Of a DNA stretch of 64,000 nt, positions 60,901-64,000 are shown piece by piece; the stretch's first letter is position 1; each line of letters begins with the position of its first letter. A program made the position numbers and the translations under genes. Under the pieces are notes generated by a model. It had not been told where the DNA came from. It saw nothing but the letters and a program-made list of their open reading frames with translations, and ran no database searches. The DNA lies in assembly GCA_013399015.1 (NCBI GenBank), contig VWZX01010538.1, forward strand, positions 620,001-684,000, given 5' to 3'. The DNA comes from Galbula dea (Eukaryota > Chordata > Aves > Piciformes > Galbulidae).

Positions 60901-63646
60901 TTAACATCTTTGCTTACAGAGGTTATCTGTACATCATTAACATATTTCATTGAAGCAAGACTTTGAATGGCTCAGGATAGTAAGAATCAAAATGTAACAT
61001 GATCAATTCAAAGACACAAGACATTTCCAGTGATTCAACAGAGATCTCAGATCACAAATAAGCTGTGCCATGAAGTGTGCAGGTCCAGTAAAATTGAGAC
61101 CATGGTCTACATGATTTAGATCTCTATTGTTTCAACAAAAAGAATACATATTGCATAAAACAGATTTGCAACATAAGATGTATATTTTAAAAGCTAAGTC
61201 TGTGTTGGTACAGAAATACTACAGTATAGCCCCACATGGAAGCACAAAAGGAGACACATCCCTGTGCATTTACATAGCTTATACACAAAGCTAAAATAAC
61301 ACAAGACTAACAACAGGAACCAACAACTGCAACAAAAAAAGTCGTTAGAGAACATACAACAATTCTACAAGAAGACTAGAGTTTGAAACAGTATCAACGA
61401 GAAAGTCAGCGACTCTTGAACAAGACTATGGAGAACTACTGTGGACAACTAGTGCCCTTAGCCCTAGGACAATGCCCTCTAACATTATCAGATACACTAA
61501 GGTAGGAAGAGTAGAGATTCCTCTACTTTTCCTGCCCTTTACCTTATTAGAATTATGGCCAGTGGCTAGGACTTTTGTTCTTTGATTTCTAATTACAGAA
61601 AAGGTTCTGAGAAACTACTTTGAGCAGTAGAATATTTCTGCCAGCCATACAAAGATTATCATGGAAATGACACCGACATTAATGGAATAATCCATTGGTG
61701 AAAATGAATACTAAAACTATTCCAAATCTAGTACCTAGCTTAGTTTTGTGCTCCAAAGCACTATTTTAATGAGTTATGGAAGCTAGTATTTGAAATATTT
61801 GAAATCTGAAATATGGAAGCTAGTATATTGGCTTATATTTTAAAATGTTTTTATTATAAATTTTCTCTTAATGAAAGTAACTTACTATTACAAATCTAAA
61901 GAGAATCACCATAATGAAACTGTATACACATATTCATATAACCTCCACAGCTCATGGACAACAACATTCATAGGACTGTATGTTTCTATAACTGGCCAAG
62001 CCAGAATAGGGAGTGATACACCAGATAAGTCACAAATTACAAGAACACTCTTGCCAGACCAGACAAAATAGTCCACAAAGTTCTACGTCCTGCCTGTCCT
62101 GTCAGAGTTTGAAATCACAGAAAAACCTCTTCATAGGAACTAGACTTCTCCAAAGGTTAACTTGTGCCCCTAGGCATATATTTCTATTCCTTTTATATTA
62201 TTCGAGTCCTAATGCTAGAGATGCTTCTTTCCATCCCTCTTAATACATTGCTTTGTTCTGTCTGTGGCTCATTTCCAAACAGCTACATGACAACATACAC
62301 TCATGACAGACTTCCGTATATGCTTCTCTAGAAGTTGCCCATCCGTTAACTACTACATGCATATGATCACGGAGGGGCACTGCCATTTGTTCACACTGCT
62401 TTATATGTTAAGTTACAATGAATTTAACTATCTAACAGATTTGCTATTCTTTATCAAAAAATGCTCAGCACTTTTGGCACAGAAGCACATGCTTCACACA
62501 TCACATTCACATCAATATTAACGTGACATATTTTCAGTGGGTTACACCTTTGAGTCAGCTAAAAAACGAAGACTGAAAGATCACAGCCTCTTTAAATGTG
62601 ATTTGGAAGACCAGATAAGCCCACTATGCCAGCAACTTCAAGACATTGCTGTGCACATGAAGGAACTATCTTTTACTTCTAGTCTGGAGCCTCAGAACAT
62701 TCTATGCATTGAGGAGTTATTCTTTAGAGGCATTCTGTGATTGCACATGGGTGAAGCACTCAGACATCAGCATGGCAGAAGCAACCAAGGACAAGCTGAT
62801 GAAAAGCAGAGGTAGCTTGGAAGACTTACTGAAGTTACTCCAGACCTATAAAGTATTATGATGATAAATCAAACTAGAAATAGTCTGTTTTTACTTAAAA
62901 CAAGGTGAAATCTGACAATAGGATGTAACAATTAGTACATAAAACAGGTTAACAGGCCCTTTTTACCCATGACAAAATAACACAGGATACATTTGAATAA
63001 GAACAAGGACTAATTTCACTGCAGCTCAGTTGACTACAATCAAATTACTTGTTATGATCAAAAATATTTAGCTAAAAACAACTTTAGAGGATCCAAGACC
63101 TCCATAATCTTACGCACAAATGCAGGATTTGCACCAATTCTGCACTATTTGAATCAATGCATGTGTACACAGAACCAATATGGTTAACTAAAAAGGCCAT
63201 GTGATGCTCTAGAAAACTGCATGAGCTCTTACCCTATTTGTAAATTAGCTGTTGTTAACAATATTACTGAAGTATTTGAAAGTATTTTCTAAGTATTACC
63301 ATAGGTAATCATCATCAGCATACTGAAATACATCTGCACTGAAAAAAAATTTAAAATACATCTGCCAGCATGTGGACAATCCAAAAATCAAATCTATCTT
63401 CAAAGTGTTAGTACTTTAAAATATAACAAGGCTTCAACAGTTTGACACTAAATTTTGAACACTTACAGGTAAATGAGTAAAAACTTGAAACGTGCTTCTT
63501 AAAAAGTTAATAAGGTCCATTAAATATCCACTGGCTCTTCCATCTGATTCAGACATTGTCCAATCATAATCAGCAATTTGAATAAATTCATCTATTTTTT
63601 GGTTAAGTTTTGTGTATATTTCTCCTTCTGCAGCATGCCTTGCATC
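21830..63646 (-). CDS. EXOC6: EXOC6 (exocyst complex component 6, Sec15 homologue), 3' part of gene
   Basis: EXOC6 is a subunit of the eight-protein exocyst, which tethers secretory vesicles to the plasma membrane; Sec15 proteins bind Rab GTPases such as Rab11 through the C-terminal domain. Five exons in the window (63467-63646, 54489-54630, 46831-46904, 22877-22989, 21830-21962) join in frame to the last 213 residues, out of about 800 in full-length proteins; the rest lies beyond the right edge. Diagnostic stretches are DYDWTM, GYLMDLINFLRS, VAQTACMSACQHLSTSLMQM, PVPGFQGDTLQLAFIDLRQ, WDWSTYLADYG and the C terminus ending LRSLVNGMSQHT. Paralogue EXOC6B is excluded by LFASSEPVPGFQGD and by the synteny with CYP26C1/CYP26A1. 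All junctions have GT-AG borders. A sixth, possibly alternative, 30-nt exon is at 60479-60508. The introns are very large, the biggest 23.8 kb. Confidence 0.95.
21963..22876. other. EXOC6: EXOC6 last intron, with CpG-rich patch
   Basis: A 914-nt GT-AG intron. The part near the last exon (21,963-22,540) is AT-rich. The part from about 22,550 to the penultimate exon is a CpG island-like patch, listed separately. Confidence 0.85.
22555..23110. promoter_or_regulatory. Intragenic CpG island-like patch at EXOC6 3' end
   Basis: GC boxes and CG dinucleotides are dense from about 22,555 to 23,110, covering the end of the last intron, the penultimate EXOC6 exon and the start of the 23.8-kb intron. Sequence on both sides is AT-rich. 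No TATA box or recognisable first exon is seen. It may be an unmethylated regulatory island (orphan CpG island). Confidence 0.6.
22877..22989 (-). CDS. EXOC6: EXOC6 coding exon (penultimate)
   Basis: 113 nt (LLDLFMVWDW to TALTLLE plus two bases), acceptor CCCACTAG, donor GAA|GTAAGT. It sits at the edge of a CpG-rich patch, and its codons are strongly G/C-ending, unlike the other EXOC6 exons. Confidence 0.95.
25728..25732. repeat. Left copy of solo LTR target-site duplication
   Basis: GGCAG directly before the TG of the LTR; the identical right copy is at 26326-26330. Confidence 0.85.
25733..26325. mobile_element. Solo LTR of an endogenous retrovirus, 593 bp
   Basis: The element starts TGTAATGGTTTG and ends CAAACCATCACA, an imperfect terminal inverted repeat with TG...CA ends. 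It is flanked by an exact 5-bp target-site duplication, GGCAG (25728-25732 and 26326-26330). A TATA-like TATAAAT is at 25830-25836, so transcription within the LTR would run on the plus strand, antisense to EXOC6. A long pyrimidine tract spans about 26055-26120. No internal retroviral sequence or second LTR is present, so it arose by LTR-LTR recombination. A 5-bp duplication is compatible with ERVL-type elements among others; the family is not certain. Confidence 0.88.
26326..26330. repeat. Right copy of solo LTR target-site duplication
   Basis: GGCAG directly after the CA of the LTR, matching 25728-25732. Confidence 0.85.
30795..30808 (+). promoter_or_regulatory. DR2-type nuclear receptor site
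   Basis: GGGTCA-AA-AGGTCA, two good half sites spaced by 2 nt, an arrangement bound by RAR/RXR and some orphan receptors. It lies in the large EXOC6 intron, about 10.5 kb upstream of the CYP26C1 promoter. It is a motif only; occupancy is unknown. Confidence 0.4.
32654..32745. repeat. Relic of an ancient interspersed repeat with palindromic core
   Basis: The order GGGGACTTAGG ... CCCATTAGTGTCAATGGG ... CTAAATTCCTAGG ... CTTTGAAAACTGAGC resembles an old palindromic repeat with a CCCATTGA-TTCAATGGG-type core that I know from reptile and bird genomes. The copy is highly diverged, the family name is uncertain, and the boundaries are approximate. Confidence 0.45.
34892..34914 (+). other. tRNA-Gly-like 5' fragment
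   Basis: GTATTAGTGATTCAGTGGTAGAA matches the 5' end of eukaryotic tRNA-Gly(GCC) through the D arm, with about three differences in 23 nt. The anticodon arm and everything after it are absent, so this is not a tRNA gene. It may be a fossil tRNA-derived retroposon head or a chance match. Confidence 0.3.
39515..39630 (+). mobile_element. CR1 LINE 3' fragment
   Basis: Contains CATTCCTGTGTGACCT, GGGGGGTTGGACTAGATATC, GAGGTCCCTTCCAACTCCTA and ends in ATTCTGTGATTCTGTGTGAT, the characteristic CR1 3' end. It is oriented plus, opposite to the other CR1 copies and to EXOC6. The left boundary is approximate. Confidence 0.9.
46831..46904 (-). CDS. EXOC6: EXOC6 coding exon
   Basis: 74 nt, starting in phase 1 and ending on a full codon ((L)FASSEPVPGF to FIDLRQ), acceptor CTTTGCAG, donor CAA|GTAAGA. 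A short exon isolated between introns of 23.8 and 7.6 kb. Confidence 0.95.
46905..54488. other. EXOC6: EXOC6 intron, 7.6 kb
   Basis: AT-rich noncoding DNA between two short EXOC6 exons. An 11-bp perfect inverted repeat is at 52176-52215. GGTT-rich short runs lie near 49945 and 51757. No transposon tail or coding exon was recognised. Confidence 0.8.
52176..52215. repeat. Perfect 11-bp inverted repeat (hairpin), 18-nt loop
   Basis: ATCACAGGCAC at 52176-52186 pairs with GTGCCTGTGAT at 52205-52215, with a GC-rich 18-nt loop. It lies within an EXOC6 intron. A role is unknown. Confidence 0.8.
54489..54630 (-). CDS. EXOC6: EXOC6 coding exon
   Basis: 142 nt: 47 codons plus one base (GKVAQTACMS to DVIQCE), acceptor CTACTAG, donor GAAT|GTAAGT. 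The hanging base completes a leucine codon with the next exon. Confidence 0.95.
56337..56400 (+). repeat. Polypurine (G/A) tract
   Basis: About 64 nt almost entirely of G and A on the plus strand, without a fixed repeat unit, within an EXOC6 intron. Pyrimidine-rich on the EXOC6 sense strand. Confidence 0.8.
58136..58161. repeat. Perfect 11-bp inverted repeat with 4-nt loop
   Basis: TAGCCTTAGAG, loop GCTA, CTCTAAGGCTA. The stem is perfect and would fold readily in RNA of either strand. It is too short to be a microRNA precursor by itself, and the flanks do not extend the stem by more than a G-T pair. Confidence 0.8.
59320..59735 (-). mobile_element. Old, degraded CR1 LINE fragment
   Basis: On the plus strand it keeps the order of CR1 reverse-complement blocks: AACCTCCTCCAAC, TTCTTCCCTAATGTC, CACCTCCCAACCTTCTA, AAGAGGTTGTAG, TTTAACAGACTAAATAATCC, ACTTCCCT. 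It is much more diverged than the other copies and lacks a clear terminal repeat. The boundaries are approximate. Confidence 0.7.
60479..60508 (-). CDS. EXOC6: Candidate EXOC6 30-nt microexon (alternative)
   Basis: Between the constitutive exons ending THLP and starting GKVAQ there is a 30-nt segment with a strong acceptor (TTCCTTCTCAG) and a consensus donor (TCG|GTAAGT). It is phase 0, stop-free, and encodes NNNNDHAAMS. The canonical protein joins THLP directly to GKVA, so this would be an optional insert. A TGC lies about 20 nt before the acceptor and a GCATG (60448-60452) about 26 nt after the donor, the placing expected for SRRM4- and RBFOX-promoted neural microexons. The splice signals and frame are seen; expression is inference. 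Confidence 0.6.
60509..63466. other. EXOC6: EXOC6 intron upstream of the microexon candidate
   Basis: 3.0 kb of AT-rich noncoding DNA. It holds a 15-bp direct repeat, TATGGAAGCTAGTAT, at 61775-61789 and 61812-61826. No transposon or RNA gene is recognised. Confidence 0.8.
63467..63646 (-). CDS. EXOC6: EXOC6 coding exon (first in window)
   Basis: 60 codons, phase 0 at both ends (DARHAAEGEI to FQVFTHLP), acceptor GTTTTTCAG, donor CCT|GTAAGT. It belongs to the Sec15 C-terminal helical-bundle domain and is close to identical to known EXOC6. Confidence 0.95.
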
Positions 63647-64000
63647 CTGAAAAACAAAAACAGCATGCAAATGTCAGAATTCTAAAATATTAGAATGCAG
63701 ATAAAATTATATTCATCAATGAAACGGAAGTCTTGTGTTCTTCTTAGATTCAAAAATATTTTATTTAAATCAGTATTTTTAACTTCTGTCTTACGATAAG
63801 TCTGAAGCTGTGGTTTTTTAAATACTCCCATAATATATACTGTAAGAGCGCTTATAATAGAATATGCCTACAGAATAATCTAAGTTCTCAGAGACAAATG
63901 AAATTAATTTGAAAACAGTTTACTCTCTTCACAACAATCATCTTTAATTCAGTCTTACAAATTCATCAAACCTGACAAAGTGTTTATTTGCGCTCTTTTA
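63647..64000. other. EXOC6: EXOC6 intron, cut by window edge
   Basis: AT-rich intron sequence preceding the first EXOC6 exon in the window. No further exon is seen before the right edge. Confidence 0.8.

Noticed and set aside
1..64000. CRISPR arrays, operons, prokaryotic-type defence or biosynthetic clusters
   Set aside because: The window is spliced vertebrate DNA; no spaced direct repeats or clustered intronless genes are present.

Overview
The window is avian nuclear DNA. Its genes are spliced vertebrate genes, it carries several CR1 LINE tails (ending in the ATTCTATGATTCTATGAT-type repeat) and a retroviral solo LTR, and base composition swings between GC-rich gene starts and AT-rich introns. 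I cannot fix the species. The LTR resembles families I associate with non-galliform birds, but that is a weak hint.

All three genes lie on the minus strand, in the order EXOC6 - CYP26C1 - CYP26A1, which is conserved syntenic order in vertebrates. From left to right: 1-5651 is AT-rich intergenic DNA downstream of CYP26A1; 6080-8748 is a compact seven-exon CYP26A1 (493 aa reconstructed); 8749-12483 is the CYP26A1 promoter and the spacer, with a CpG island, a TATA box, a promoter-proximal DR5 retinoic acid response element and a perfect consensus DR5 about 1.4 kb further upstream; 12484-20066 is six-exon CYP26C1 (572 aa reconstructed, with a long extra loop); 20067-21829 is the CYP26C1 promoter plus the EXOC6 3' UTR; 21830-63646 is the 3' part of EXOC6, five constitutive coding exons spread over about 42 kb plus one candidate 30-nt in-frame microexon. 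The EXOC6 5' part lies beyond the right edge.

CYP26A1 and CYP26C1 are paralogous retinoic acid hydroxylases in tandem. Both keep the I-helix, ExxR and heme-cysteine motifs. CYP26A1 has the retinoid-feedback promoter typical of this gene. EXOC6 is an exocyst subunit with no biochemical link to them; its large introns may carry regulatory DNA for the CYP26 pair (inference). I see no prokaryotic-type system, CRISPR array, tRNA gene or intact mobile element. The most useful leads are the EXOC6 microexon, the paired DR5 elements, the CYP26C1 exon-5 expansion, a 9-nt intron-position shift between the paralogues, and an unexpected CpG island at the 3' end of EXOC6.
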